In this document: positions 24,400-36,780 of the stretch, one piece after another
Layout: every line of letters starts with the position of its first letter
Numbering within the stretch: the stretch's first letter is position 1
NCBI RefSeq assembly: GCF_027409185.1
Contig: NC_084463.1
Coordinates: 162,417,869-162,481,868 of the forward strand
Origin: Cynocephalus volans
Lineage: Eukaryota; Chordata; Mammalia; Dermoptera; Cynocephalidae
Length of the DNA stretch: 64,000 nucleotides
Reading direction: 5' to 3'
Notes under the pieces: generated by a model
The model's input: only the letters and a program-made list of their open reading frames with translations
What the model was told of the DNA's origin: nothing
Database searches by the model: none
Made by a program: the position numbers and the translations under genes

Positions 24400-24405
24400 A
24401 ATAAA
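24400..24405 (+). promoter_or_regulatory. ANKRD13D polyadenylation signal
   Basis: Canonical AATAAA 137 nt after the ANKRD13D stop codon, followed by a GT/GC-rich stretch. The expected cleavage site is about 24415-24425. Confidence 0.85.
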
Positions 24406-24429
24406 GAGACGTCAGCAGCAGGCTTGCTC

Positions 24430-24620
24430 GGCTCAGTGGGCTGGAGGTCGGGGAGCATCATGGTCAGCGGCCTCAGACCTGAATTTGAATCCTGGCCATG
24501 GCCCCCTTAGCCTCTCTAAGCTTCAGTTTCTTCAGCTGTAAAATGAGACCACCCCCACCCCTCAGAGCTGTTGGGAGGGTGAAAGGAGCCAGCCCATGTC
24601 AGGTGCCTTCACAGAGCAGA
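24430..24620 (+). repeat. MIR-like SINE
   Basis: 'cctgaatttgaatcctggcc' followed by 'agcctctctaagcttcagtttcttcagctgtaaaatgag' is a well-preserved MIR core, in the short gap between ANKRD13D and SSH3. Confidence 0.75.
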
Positions 24621-25189
24621 TACTCCATACGCGTCAGTTCCTTGAGCCCTGTCCCCCGCTGGAGGCCCAGGCTCCTGCCATCCCGCTTGGCCTTCGTGTA
24701 ACCCGGCCCGTGCTCCTCTTGGGGAGAGGGAAAGGCTGAGCCTCCAGACCGTACTCAGGCGCAGCTGGGAAGAACCCCGCCCCCATCCCCTGCAGCCCAA
24801 GTCCAGGTTCCCTGACTCCAGCGTGTTCTGTCAGCTGCAGCTGTGAAGCAGGCTAGCCCTGCCCGCCTCACCTCCGAGGGGGAGAACCCCTCGTGAGCTT
24901 CATGAGTTATTTCTGTCCCGGTTTCTCCTGAGGCTTTGCGTGTCTTCCAGTGGTTCCTGCAGAGTGGAAGCATGAAGGCCAGCCCGCAAGGGGAAATATG
25001 TTTGGGGTGGGGGCCCCTGACTTAAGACCCACTGTGCCTGATCCTCTAAGACCTGGGTCTCCAGCCCCTGCCTCCCTGGGACACACCTCTGCTGGGTAAC
25101 AGAACGCTGAGGCCCCAAACTGTTCAGGTGACCCAAATGAGGGCAAGGACGCTTCCTTGGGGAGGGAAGGAGACCGAGCCCCGGAATAA

Positions 25190-25512
25190 AGGCAGAGGTG
25201 GCCAGGACCTAGGGCAGCTTCTCTCCGGGTCGCGAGCTCCGCACCTGCGCCCCGCCCCGGCCCCGCCCCCGCACGGTGAGGGGCGGGACGAGGCGGGCAG
25301 ACCCCGGGAGGTGGGAGGGGCGGGGCCGCGGCCGCCCGCTGCCCGCTCGGCAGGCAGCGCTGGGCGGGTGTCTGGCCCTTTAAGGGCCGTCCCTGAGGAG
25401 GTGCCAGGCCCTGGTGGCTCCGGTCTCTTCTTCCTGGTCCTACGGGGCAGGGACTGCCCGTGAGGGAGGGGGCCGTGCCCGGTGCCAGCCCAGGTGCCCC
25501 CGGCCTGCCCCC
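25190..25512 (+). promoter_or_regulatory. SSH3 CpG-island promoter and 5' UTR
   Basis: GC-rich block with several CCCCGCCC and GGGGCGGGG Sp1-type boxes (25240-25330) and no TATA box, about 770 bp downstream of the ANKRD13D poly(A) site. I see no ATG between about 25200 and the SSH3 start at 25513. Confidence 0.7.
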
Positions 25513-28500
25513 ATGGCCCTGGTCACAGTGAGTCGCTCGCCCCCGGCCAGCGGCCACTCCACGCCTGTGGCGCCCGCGGTGAGTCTGGCTTTGCTGTGGT
25601 CCTGACCACGCAGTTGGCTACCGGCTGGGCCCGGGGGAGCACGTACTGCCCCCCGGCAGCCTCCCCTAGAGCCCGGGGCTGTGCGGAGGAGGGCCTCAAA
25701 TCTCAGGCTGGAGGGGATTGCGGGGGGGACTCAAGGCACCCAGGAACTCGCCCCAAGGCAAGATCCGGAGCCCCGAGGGCCAGTCCAGTCCGCGGAGGCC
25801 CATATTTGGGCTGACCTTTCCCACGCCCTCAGCAGCCACCCCACCTCCTGCTTCCCTCCATACCTGGACTTGGGCTGGGGCTCCCCAGTGCTTCCGGTGG
25901 GCAGTGGACTGGGGAAGAGAGAGGACTGGCATCTGACACCTTTTCTGCCCCTGCCCCACAAAGGGAATCCCCAGAGCCCCCACCCCCACCCCCACCCCAG
26001 CAGCCCTGAGAGGAGGGAGAGGAGGAGAAGAGGGAGGAGGGTGCCCCTGCTCCCACTGGCCCCTGAAGGCTGCTCTCTCAGCAGGACCAGGCGTTCAAGC
26101 CGAGAAGCCGGCTCCAGCGAAGGTGAGCACCTTCCTGCCGACACAGATGCTTCCATCCAGTCCCCAGGCCTGCCCGCTGCCATCCCGGACTCCCGGTGTC
26201 AGCGTGGAAGGCTCACTGGAGGGCTCGCAGCCAAAGTTCACGGCTGCATATGTGGGCGATGTGACCCATGGTCTGCTGGCTGCTTTGCTTTTACCTTCCC
26301 CCAGTCAGCTGGGGCTCCTTCACATAGTACCTAGGACTTTGGCTCAGGCCTGTAGTCACAAGTCAAAGGGCAGGATGGGACGACAGAGCCTGAGGACTCC
26401 TGGGTCCCTCTCCTGAGTTAGGCAGGCAGGAAGGAAAAGGGAACGGCCTCCTCCCATCTCAGACAAGCCAGAAGAGCTGGGCCAGGGACTTGAGAGCCCC
26501 CCAGGCTGGCACTCAGTGCGCTAAGCAGCAGCAGGAACTGGCTAAAGTGCATTCTCAGGCCCCCACTGCACACCAATCAGCTCTCTGGGGATGGGGCCCA
26601 ACATTGTGTTTCAACAAGCCCTCCAGTGGATTCTGATTCAGGCTGAAGTTTGAGAAGCCCTACCTACCCTAAGGGATGTGAGGGGCCATAACGATTTCTC
26701 CTCCACCCTGCCAGGCAGAGCTTCGCAGTGCTCCATGGGGCTGTCCTGGGACTGCAGGATGGAGGGGATAATGGTGATGCAGTGGAGGCCAGCCCTGAGC
26801 AGGTAGAGGAACCCCCGGGTGAGGAGCAGCCTTACGGAGACCAGGCTGACTGCGGGCAAACACCCCAGAGTCCCCAGAAACAGGAGCAGAGACAGCACCT
26901 GCATCGCATGGTGGAGCTGCTGAGGTCACAGGACGACATCCGCCTGGTGAGGGGCCTGTTCAGAGCCCAGGAGAAGTGAGAGGCCCCCATGATGGGGGAT
27001 GGAGCCAGCGTGTGTGTCTGTTTGGGGAGCAGTGGTGTGAAGGCAGGGGACATCCGATGAGTGTAGGGATCACCCAAACCCGATAACTCTGCTGTTTCAG
27101 CCAGAGATGTTTTCAAAGGGTGAGGTCATGTCTGCAGCGATCCAAGGGCTGTGAAAGGACAGGGGAGGTTTGTCCCGTGTGAGCCCATGCAGCCAAATTA
27201 GGTGCAAGAGTCAGGACTCCCATGGAGGTAGGTTTCCCCTCAACCAGCAGAAGACTTTCCTGGTAATGTGAGGTGTGTGTCAACAGACCGGCGCCCAAAG
27301 AGGGTTTGCCAAGGCTGGTGTGCCAGAGGGGCCTAGGTAGAGGGTAGAAGCCTCGAACACCTATGAGGGCTGAGTACAGGTGGGAGCCTGTGGACACAGC
27401 CCGCTCTCCACGGCAAAATGTGGACAAGCTGCAGGAAGTCTTTTGTGAAGCTGAATTTGTAGCACAGGCACCGTTCTTTATTGTAAGATTGTGTCATTAA
27501 TACTTCTCCGGTGATAAACATTTCTTGAATGAAATGGTAGTAATGGAAAGTAATAGGGTTTTTTTTTTTTAAATCTCTTTCCTAGGTAGAAACAAAAAAT
27601 AGGTGACCTAAATCAGTCTCATTGTCACCTTTTTCCCACACACTGCCCCTTTATGAAAGATCTTTGTAAAAATTTTGTTGGACCATAAAATCTAAAAGTT
27701 GGGAACCATTGGCTTGTAACCACTGATCTTGTACCTGGGAAGAGCGGGTGGGAGTGGAGGAAGCAGGCAGGGCTGTTCTGGGCCCAGGGGTGTGTCCAGG
27801 TGGGGTGGGGGGAGCAAGGGCCTCGGACCACTGTGACTGTGGGTTTCTCTGTCCCCACCTTTCCCAGGCAGCCCAGCTGGAGGCAGCCCGGCCCCCCAGG
27901 CTCCGCTACTTGTTGGTCATTTCCACACGAGAACCTCTGAGTCAGGATGAGACAGTCCTCCTGGGGGTGGATTTCCCTGATAGCAGGTGGGAGCAGGGAC
28001 AGGAAGAGAGGGGGGCGAGGAAGTGAGATGCTGGGGGACAATGGCTTTCCCTTTGTCCCCTGCCAGTTCCCCCAGCTGCACCCTGGGCCTGGTCTTGCCC
28101 CTCTGGAGTGACACTCAGGTGTACTTGGATGGAGATGGGTAAGAGGTGGCAACTGGAAAATGAGGGGGGGGGAGGGCCAGGTGGGCAGAATAACGAAGTG
28201 TGATGTATGTGAGAGCGGCTGGGCACTGGGGAACAGCAGAACTCGAAGCTGGGGGTCTGGGGCCTGAGGCTTCCTCTCAGCTCTACCTCAGATTCACTGT
28301 GATCCTGGGTAAATCACCTAACTCTCCGGGCCTCAGCCTCCATACATGGGCAGGCTCTCTGTCCCACAGCCTGGAGTTTGGTTTCACCCCCACCTGGTCT
28401 CCTGTAGGGGCTTCAGTGTGACGTCAGGTGGGCAGAGCCGAATCTTCAAGCCGATCTCCATCCAGACCATGTGGTAAGGGCTGGGGCTGCCCAGACTCGG

Positions 28501-31500
28501 GCCAGCCTCATCTTGGGAGATGGCTGCAGGGCCTGGGTAAGGGCAGCAGGGAGGACAGTGTGACCCAGCCTCTCCTCCTGTCCCAGGGCCACGCTCCAGG
28601 TGCTGCACCAGGCCTGTGAGGCAGCTCTCAGCAGTGGCCTTGTTCCTGGAGGCAGTGCCCTCACCTGGGCTGGCTACTACCAGGAGAGACTGAACTCTGA
28701 CCAGAGCTGCCTCAATGAGTGGATGGCCATGGCTGACCTGGAGTCTCTGCGACCTTCCAGTGCTGAGCCTGGCCAGTCAGTGCAGGGAGGGGTGGGCCTG
28801 GGGGAAGGGGGCGGGCTGGAAAGGGCAGGGGTGCCACAGTGGAAGGGAAGGGGCCCCTGACGGAGCGGCTCTGCTCCCAGGTCCTCAGAACAGGAGCAGA
28901 TGGAGCAGGCCATTCGGGCTGAGCTGTGGGAAGTGCTGGACTCCAGCGACCTGGAGAGCGTCACTTCCAAAGAGGTGGGCAGGTGGCCAAGGGGCTGGGG
29001 ACTGCCCAGCTGGGGCCACGAGCTTGCCTCTCCTTGGAACCCTTCCTTCCCCCTCGCTTTCCTCCCGTCCTGAGCCCCTGTGATGTCTTGGCCTCAGCCC
29101 CATGTCTGGCCTCAGCTCCACTGTCTAGATGGGAGAGGGTACTCAGAGGCCCAGAGGGAGGGTTGGAGGATCAGGAAGCTGGAGAGCCAACCCCAGCCTC
29201 TCCTCCCTTTGGGCTCTGTCCACAGATCCGTCAGGCCCTGGAGCTGCGCCTGGGACACCCCCTCCAGCAGTACCGTGACTTCATTGACAACCAGATGCTG
29301 CTGCTCATGGCCCAGCAAGACCGGGCCTCCCGCATCTTCCCCCACCTCTACTTGGTGAGCTGCAGGCTGGTGGGTGGGGTGAGGACCACTGTGGCTGGAG
29401 GGAAGGGAGAACCATGCTGCTCTTCTCTCTCTGCAGGGCTCAGAGTGGAACGCGGCCAACCTGGAGGAGCTGCAGAGAAACAGGTAGGGGTCATGAGCCT
29501 GTCAGGACTACCCACCCTCTTCCCCTTCTTCTCTTGGCTTCCCCAAAAGGGGAAGCCTGGCCAGCCTCTGCTTCCAACTCCCCCTTGGGCTGTGCCGTTG
29601 TGTGGGACAGACAGCAGCCTCGCTGCCCTGCTGGCCAGCCCAGGCCTGCTCTCTTACCCTCCCTGCACTGTAAAGCAAGTGCAGAAACAGGGCCTCAACC
29701 ACTCCGAGATGTGGGCAGCAGCATGTGTTGCTGTGCCTGCCTTTTACTAGTAGAAGTCTCCTCTCTGCCTGCTCATGTCTCAGGGGAGAAGGAACTACCC
29801 TTCTCCTGGTGGAGACCTGGCTGCCTGCTCTGATAGAAACCTGTCATCTGTCCACCACGGGCTTCTGGGAGACCTGCGATAGCCCTGCTCCCCCACTGAT
29901 ACAGATCCACCCCATCTCAGCTTAGCTCCAAAGCTGTTCTTCAAGAGTAATAGAAGGGTTAGTGTTGCAGTTGGCCTCAGCTATCTGGACTAGATGGGGA
30001 AACTCAAGCCCAGCCGGGTAAGATGATTTGCTCAAGGTCACAGTCATGTGACAACTGGTTTAGTTCTCCCTCTATCACTGCTGCCTCCACCTGACTCGGA
30101 ACTAAGAACTAAACAGAAAGGCCCAGGGTGTGCTGGGTCTGATGGCCAAAGAGCCTGGTGTCCCTGCCCATATCAGCCTGGCCTTGGGCCCTCTCGTACA
30201 GGGTCAGCCACATCTTGAACATGGCCCGGGAGATTGACAACTTCTACCCTGAGCGCTTCACCTACCACAACGTGCGCCTCTGGGATGAGGAGTCCGCCCA
30301 GCTGCTGCCCCACTGGAAGGAGACGCACCACTTCATTGAGGCGGCGAGGTCAGGCTCCTCCTGGCTCCCGCTGCCCACCCTTCAAGCTGTCGCCAGTGCC
30401 CTCTTCCTGCCTGCCCTGCTATCAGCTCTGTTACCTTTTCTGGCCCCCAGTGTCCTTACTTCCTCCCTCTGCTCTCCCTTTACCTGCCCTTCCCCCGCTG
30501 TGCTGCAAGGCCCCTCACAGAGGGGGTGGGGGGAGCTAACCATGTTCCACCTCCCAGAGCACAGGGCACCCGGGTGCTAGTCCACTGCAAGATGGGCGTC
30601 AGCCGCTCGGCGGCCACGGTGCTGGCCTACGCCATGAAGCAGTATGGCTGGAGCCTGGAGCAGGCCCTGCACCACGTGCAAGAGCACCGGCCCATCGCCC
30701 GCCCCAATCCCGGCTTCCTGCGCCAGCTGCAAACCTACCAGGGCATCCTGACTGCCAGGTATGGAGCAGGGCAGCAAGCAGCAGGGGGTGAATGTACGTG
30801 TGTGCTGGGGGTGGCTGCTGGGTCGATCAAAGCTGACTCAGGCCAACTCCTCACAGCCGGCAGAGCCATGTCTGGGAGCAGAAAGTGGGTGGGGTCTCTC
30901 CAGAGGAGCCCCTGGCCCCCGAAGTCTCCACACCATTCCCAGCTCTTCCACCTGAACCGGGGGGCAGTGGGGAGGTGAAGGTTATCGGCTTGGAGGAGAC
31001 CCAGGCAGTCCCAAAAGAAGAGCCTGGGCCAAGGCCCCGTATCAACCTCCGAGGGGTCATGAAGTCCATCAGTCTCCTGGAGCCCTCCTCGGAGCTGGAG
31101 AACACCTCAGGGGCCGGTGACCTGCCAGAGGTGAGGCTAGGGGAGCTCAGTCTGCAGTGGCAGGGGAGCATGAAGAGGAGGGAGGATGGAGAAAGACCAG
31201 GACTGGCTCAGCTTTAGGCCCTGAGCAGGGGGACCTGGACCCACACTGGGATCCTCATCCAGGGTCTCCTGAGACGTCAGGACGCTGGGGGCCTGGTCCC
31301 TGTCTTCCCCACACTGTCTGCCCAATACCTCTTAGCACCAGGCATCTTGAAATGTCCCATGAGTATACCTGAGGACAGGGACCACATCCTGGGCCCTTTC
31401 ATCCTCAGAGCAGCCAAGAAGACCCAGTGAGGGCAGGTGAGGGCTCTGAAGGCATAGTCTGGAAAACTGGAGAGCAGTCACAGGATTAGGGGCAAAAGGC

Positions 31501-32671
31501 ATCACCTGTTCTGAGGGCTCCTTGATAAGCCAGCCCCAGAACGCAGGCAAGTTTCCATGTGACCAAGGGACTAGCTTCCTAAGGGGCAGGACTGGAATGA
31601 GCGTCCTTCCCAGGCCACAAGCTCCACAGCCAACTGCGGACCCTGGAGACGATTCCTACCCGAGATGGGGGTGGGTAAGATGATCTCTGAGGCTCCTCTC
31701 AAATCTGAGGCGCAACAGTCAAGGGTGAGGGAGGACAGGGGTCTTGGCACCCACACCCCCTGACTGAGTACTGACTGAGCAAGCACCCTCTCTGCTAAGT
31801 TCTGTGGGCACGAGTCTAAGACCTAAAGCTGGTCCTTGCATTAGGAAGCCAGGCCCCACATGCACCTCGAGGCCAGATGGCTGACCCAAGGAAGGAAAGT
31901 CTATTGAGGATGGGAACATTTGGGAGAGGCTTTCTGGAGGAGGCATTGGGTGTGAAGGATGGGGAAGCATGGAGGGCTGATGGATGGGCAGGCATTGCCA
32001 GAGGCAGGGTGTCTTCACCCCTCACCAGCACATGCATCCACACGCCCCATTCCAGGTCTGGCAGCGGAAGGTGTTTCCTCCGTGACTCATAGGCTGACTA
32101 CAAAGGCAGAGGGTCAAGAGGAGGAGCGGAGGGCCAGTGAGGTCTAGGTCTACAGGCAGGGGCAGGCGCAGGGGGGCTGAAGGGCTTCTTGGGGCCAGAG
32201 GACACTACAGGCAGGTAAGGGTCAAGGAGCAGGGGCAGTAAGGCTGCTGTCTTCTGTCCTAGGAAAGTGAGGACCACAAACGGCCGTTTTTCTGTTCACA
32301 TTCAGCAGACATTCTGCACCTACCTTTCTGCAGGCTCTGTACTTGATGCCCCGGCCTGGGAATCCTGCCCCATGCTGTTCTTCCTTGTACTTTCACCCAT
32401 CCAGGTTTTCTCTTCCCATGAGTCTTCAGACGAAGAGCCTCAGCAGCCCTTCCCTCAGCTCCCAAGGGCCAAGCTCCGCAAGGGGCCTTGGCCTGCCCTG
32501 AAATCCCGCCAGTCTGTAGTTGCCCTCCAGAGCGCCGCCCTCGTGGCCAGCCGGACCCGGGCCTTCCAGGAGCAGGGCCGGGGGGAGGCTGGCACTTCCT
32601 CCACCCCCAGGCTTCGGAAGATGGTGAGGCAGGCCAGTGTGGATGACAGTGGAGAGGAGGGTGAAGCCTGA
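25513..32671 (+). CDS. SSH3: Slingshot protein phosphatase 3
   Basis: Cofilin/ADF phosphatase that promotes actin filament turnover. Exons: 25513-25578, 26085-26122, 26715-26946, 27868-27986, 28067-28138, 28408-28473, 28587-28775, 28881-28974, 29226-29354, 29437-29483, 30202-30348, 30558-30758, 30857-31130, 32405-32671. The product is 646 residues, beginning [16 protein letters not shown] and ending DDSGEEGEA; the human protein is about 659. The slingshot N-terminal domain is in exons 3-7, a DEK_C-like segment in exons 8-9 ([16 protein letters not shown]), and the dual-specificity phosphatase fold in exons 9-12. The catalytic signature is intact: [11 protein letters not shown] in exon 12 (Cys-x5-Arg). 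A Pro/Glu/Ser-rich tail follows, and the long C-terminal actin-binding region of SSH1/2 is absent, as is normal for SSH3. All splice sites are GT-AG. The start is the first ATG in a good context (GCCCCCATGG). Confidence 0.96.
26947..27867 (+). other. SSH3 intron 3
   Basis: 921-bp intron. A poly(T) run at 27559-27570 lies in an AT-rich patch (27470-27700) that looks like a decayed repeat. Nothing else is recognised. Intron 2 (26123-26714) and intron 1 (25579-26084) likewise show nothing definite. Confidence 0.6.
28230..28330 (+). repeat. MIR-like fragment
   Basis: 'cagctctacctcagattcactgtgatcctgggtaaatcacctaactc' resembles a MIR. It lies in SSH3 intron 5. Confidence 0.55.
29930..30070 (-). 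repeat. MIR-like fragment in SSH3 intron 10
   Basis: 'gatggggaaactcaagcccag' then 'tgatttgctcaaggtcacag' is an antisense MIR core. The rest of this 718-bp intron (29484-30201) is unremarkable. Confidence 0.6.
31131..32404 (+). other. SSH3 intron 13 (last intron)
   Basis: 1274-bp GT-AG intron, the longest in SSH3. No tRNA-derived SINE or clear L1 is visible, and no conserved reading frame is seen. Confidence 0.7.
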
Positions 32672-33830
32672 GCCCCACACATGCCCATGTCCCCCTAGAC
32701 ACTAAATAGAGGCTAATGATCCACAGCTCCTCAGACAACACCCCTCACGCTTGTTGGCCTGTATACACCTCTCTTAGCTCTTCCCCTGGAGTACCCAGAC
32801 CCCTGTCTCTTCAGCCTCACCTCCTACAGCCTTAAGTCTCAGACCCATGTCCACCTGTCCAAGGGCTCAAGACTGTCTGCATAATTGGGGATTTGGTAGA
32901 AAGACCGAAGGTGCCTTTGGGGGGAATAACACCCTACTTTCATTCTCAACCCTTGCCCTGAAAGACTCACTTGCAGCCACGGAAAACAGCTTCCCACTGC
33001 TGAAAGGTCCATGCCTCCCCCTCCTGTCTGTCCCATCCCTGCTCCTCCGGCTCTCCCCCTTTTCATTCCTGGAGCCAGCAGGGCCAGAGAACCAGTGGGC
33101 CCCAAAGGCAAGACGAGCCTCAGTTCCCAGCCCCAGGAGGCTCCAAGGGGGCTGGCAGATCGCCTCCCTCACACACCTCACACCTGGCCTGAGTCTTTTC
33201 CTGCTGCCCTGGTCCTCCCACGGCACTGCACTTGGTCACGGGCACTGGGCCAAAGAGTCTTCTTTTTGAACTTCACGGCCTATGGCCGATTTTTCATTGT
33301 CTTAATAGTATCTGGCTTTGTACTGAGAAATACACGTTTTCATATTGTTATTTGCAGTTTTATGATAATGCCATCTTTCAATCAGATCCTTCTGTTTACA
33401 CAAGGAGTTTGGCCTCCCTTCACTCCTTACAGTTCTGTCACAATTCCCGGGTGGCTCGTGACAGACCTGTTTGGGGGAGTGGTGTATTTGGGGTGGAGTG
33501 GGAGGAAGAATGGGGAAGAGAAAGGAGGCGGCCAGTGCTATCTCCCTCATCTCCTAGGGCAGGGCCTGGGTAAGTGGCGGCTGCCCATGCCCCTCAGGCG
33601 GGTTGGTGGTGGGAAACAAGTCTACACTGGGCAGCAGGCATTTGGCTCTGTTGGCACAGCTGAAGGGAATTACCCATGAGGTCGTGGAAGCTGCTGCCGC
33701 CTATCTGGACAAGACTAAGCCTGTTCCAACAGCTAAGATTCCTTCTGGACACTTGATGCTAGTTCTCAAGCACGTTTTGGGTCCCAAGAATATCTTCCTC
33801 CTGCTATAAAACATGAGAGACTGATTTTCC
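32672..33830 (+). other. SSH3 3' UTR and unassigned flank
   Basis: No AATAAA or ATTAAA is obvious after the SSH3 stop, so the 3' end is not fixed. The AT-rich change near 33260-33380 is a plausible end zone. 33603-33809 is an open stretch without an ATG start; I cannot relate it to a known protein and treat it as non-coding. Confidence 0.4.
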
Positions 33831-34139
33831 AAGCCAGCCCATTGCTGCCAGGGAAGAACCCTCAACGACTCTTTCCCTCCTGCCTAGGGGTTCCTTCTGC
33901 TTAATTTTAGTGTTCAGGAAGAGTTGGTGGTTCCATCTTTGTTGCTTCTATCCCCTCTTCACAAGACCATACTCTCTGCCCTACGACACACTATACTGGC
34001 TTTGGGGGAAGGGGGCAGTGCTCAACTCCTTCCCTCAAAGTAGGTCTCAGAGGTAGGAGCTGGCACCAAATGTTCTCAGTGACTGAGATCTCCCGCCCAG
34101 TTTTAAGAACGAATCTCTCACCCAGACCCTGGTGAGACT

Positions 34140-34262
34140 CCCAGCACAAACCCTAAAATGCCAAGACTTGGATTCTAGCCCTGGCTTCACCACTTACATG
34201 TTACTTCACCTTGATTCTCTGTTTCTTTATGTAAAACAAAGGGATTACACCAGGAAATCCCT
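34140..34262 (+). repeat. MIR-like fragment
   Basis: 'gacttggattctagccctggcttcaccacttacatgttacttcaccttgattctctgtttctttatg' has MIR layout. It is interrupted at 34267 by a SINE dimer. Confidence 0.6.
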
Positions 34263-34280
34263 AAACACCCCTCTTACTTT

Positions 34281-34454
34281 TTTTTTTTTTTTTTTTTTTA
34301 AAAGATGACCGGTAAGGGGATCTTAATCCTTGACTTGGTGTTGTCAGCACCACGCTCACCCAGTGAGCTAACCGGCCATCCCTATATGGGATCCGAACCC
34401 ATGGCCTTGGCGTTATCAGAACCACACTCACCCGAGTGAGCCACGGGCCGGCCC
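34281..34454 (-). mobile_element. tRNA-Ile-derived SINE dimer
   Basis: Poly(T), AGATGACCGGTAAGGGGATC through GCCACGGGCCGGCCC. The target-site duplication is ACCCCTCTTACTTT (34267-34280 / 34455-34468), 14 bp perfect. A separate poly(A) run follows at 34477-34498. Confidence 0.9.
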
Positions 34455-34879
34455 ACCCCTCTTACTTTGATACTTAAAAAAAAAAAAAAAAAAAAAAATA
34501 CATGTCATCTATATATATAGCTAGAATTCAACCTCTAAGTGCTGTCCAGAAGAGGAATCACTTGCACCTGTCTGGGTGGCATGCCTAGGGTCTCAGGATG
34601 GGGTTCAGGGAAGCTAGTTCTGATTCCTGATCCATCCTGCTGAGCAAACACTGGGGGCTACCTGACATCCTGCGGCCAACCAGGAGTCCCACCCAGACCG
34701 CCCTTTCAGCAGTCATAGGCTGGGGCTGCAGGTGGGTGGAGGTGACAGTGTCAGGAGGAAGCCAAGGCCAGGCCCTGCCCTCCTGCAGTCTGTGCAGCTC
34801 AGAAGGCAGGGTCCAATCATGAACTGAGGGCTGTGGGTCCGACTAGAATCCATGAGGACTCTAAGAAGTAAGAATTCGG

Positions 34880-35515
34880 CAAGCAGGGAAACAAAAGACT
34901 GGAGAAGAAACTATTAGCATCAATAATACAAATGATTAAGAACCATATGTATACACAAAGCTCATGCAAATATGATAAAGGGGCAACAAATAGTAAAGAA
35001 GGATATAAAATGAAAAGTAAATCTTCCCTCCCTGTCCTCCAGTCTTCACTTTCATTCTTCACAGGCAATGACTTACCGGCTTCTTCAGAGTCCCTCCAAA
35101 GACACTCCATGCTTTATATAATCAAATATATTGGTACATGTATTCTTTTCATTAACATACTATTCTGCACTTTGAAAATATTTTCATGTCATGAAGAGTT
35201 CCACATATCGGTATAAAGATTTGCCTCATTTTAAAAATAACCACACATATTCCACTTTATGGAATCCATCATTTATTTAAGTGGTCATTTATTGATGAAC
35301 ATTTAAGTTGTTTACAGGTTTCTTTTTCCTTATTCCAGGTAATGCCTCATTAAGTACGTTTGAATATACTTTCCTATGCACACATGGCCACTAAATCTGT
35401 TGGACGTATTTCTAGAATTGCTGAAGCAAAGGCTATGTGCAATTTTAATTTTGATAGGCATCGCCTGATCTTCCAAGAAGTTGCACCAATTTATAGTGAA
35501 TGAGAACGTCTGTCT
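34880..35515 (-). mobile_element. Old L1 3' end, antisense
   Basis: A-rich start then 'ttccactttatggaatccatcatttatt', 'gatgaacatttaagttgtttacagg', the typical reverse complement of an L1M/L1ME 3' region. It is diverged. A MIR-like piece follows at about 35590-35660. Confidence 0.55.
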
Positions 35516-35789
35516 ACGTCCTTAAAGGGCTGTCCAGCTGACACATTAATATCACCTGGCAACACCCCCAGAGGAAAAAGGGGCAAGCATTATAATTACC
35601 ACCGTTTTTAGAAATGAGGAAATCGAGGCTCAGAGAAGTAACTACTGAGTCTGCACAGAGCCTGAATAGTTCCTAGGCTTCTAAATTCCTCAGTCCAGGA
35701 GCCTAACTCGGGAATGGAGAGGATGGTTCCTAGGCAGTCAACTCCCTGCTTCCACAGCCCAGCAGGGCTTGGAACCCCCTGCAGAGGGC

Positions 35790-36780
35790 CAGGATGACCC
35801 CGCTCCGGAGCCCCCTCGGCTCCCACCTGATACAGGAGCCTCTCAGCAGCGGGCGCGGCCGCCCAGCCCCGACCCCAACACTTTCTGCGACGAGGAGCTC
35901 GCGTCCCTCGGGCAGCCGGTCCCCCTTGGGCCAGCCGGAACGTTCTCCCTCCGTCGAGCCCCGCTCGGCCCGGGCTAGGGCGGGGTCTCGGACGTGGCCA
36001 CTCCTCTGCCCCGAGCCAGGGCAGCCCCCCGTTAGGCCAAGTTTTCAAACGGCGAAATCAAACCGCGCCTCCTTCTCTTCACCCCGCCTTCCAGACGCCT
36101 CAGAGCCGCGGCTACCCACAGAAACGACAGTTCGGGCCTCCGCGGCCTCTCCTACATCGGCAGCGCCGGGGGCCGGGAGACGAGACTCGCCTGAGTCGAC
36201 CACGACGCTCGGGCGCCATCTTGCGTCAGCTTCCCTGGCCTCCAGCTGAGAATCCGGAAACCACATTTCCCAGCGTGCCTAGCGTTCCTGCGCAGGCGCA
36301 AAGACTTCTTCTCGTTTCCATGGGAACCTCGCCCCTAGAGTCCTAGCGGCTTGACTCCGCGGAGCGGGAAGGTGTTGTTTCCTTCTGAGGGGCACGGGAC
36401 GGGGTCTGCAGACGGCTGAAGGGGTGAAAGTATGTGGCTGGAGGGGAGGAGGCCAGGCCAACTTCGTTTCCCGGGACCAGCGCTCCCAAGTTCTGCTGGG
36501 CGTCCCGGCGTCCGCGCGCTCCTGGGGCATCGGCGTCCTGAGGCAAAGGGGTCCGGGTCGGCTCGGGTCGGCCCAGGTCGGCGAGACCAGGGTCCGGCTC
36601 TGGCCCGCGCAGGCCCATTCGTCCTGACCCAGTGCTTTGTCACCCCCAGCCGAGGGCCTACGCGCCGCCGACAGGTACTCCTGGGGCAGCCGGCAGGGAT
36701 GGTTCGCGCTGCAGGTGAACGTGGAGGTAGCGTCGGGCAGGGCCAGGAGCTCGCTCGGGGCTGGACGCGGCTCTGCCTCT
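35790..36780. promoter_or_regulatory. CpG island, likely bidirectional promoter with YY1/ETS/ZNF143/NRF1/RFX motifs
   Basis: CpG-rich, TATA-less. Within 120 bp: GCCATCTT (YY1, 36215-36222), a CCGGAAA ETS core (36254-36260), ACCACATTTCCCAGCGTGC (ZNF143-type, 36260-36278), TGCGCAGGCGCA (NRF1, 36289-36300) and GTTTCCATGGGAAC (RFX X-box palindrome, 36314-36327). This is the usual make-up of a strong divergent housekeeping promoter. Donor-like sites follow at 36675 (ACAG|GTACTC) and 36715 (GCAG|GTGAAC). No known protein is encoded. In human a long non-coding gene lies in the corresponding SSH3-POLD4 interval, so a lncRNA promoter is my inference. Confidence 0.65.

Noticed and set aside
33603-33809. 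Open stretch ending GPKNIFLLL, considered as a processed pseudogene
   Set aside because: No ATG start, no family I can name, and no A tail or duplication around it.
35608-36048. Minus-strand frame in the second CpG island as a protein gene
   Set aside because: Arg/Pro/Gly-rich antisense frame, no start context or domain; its 5' end lies in the promoter motifs and its 3' part runs into a MIR-like repeat.
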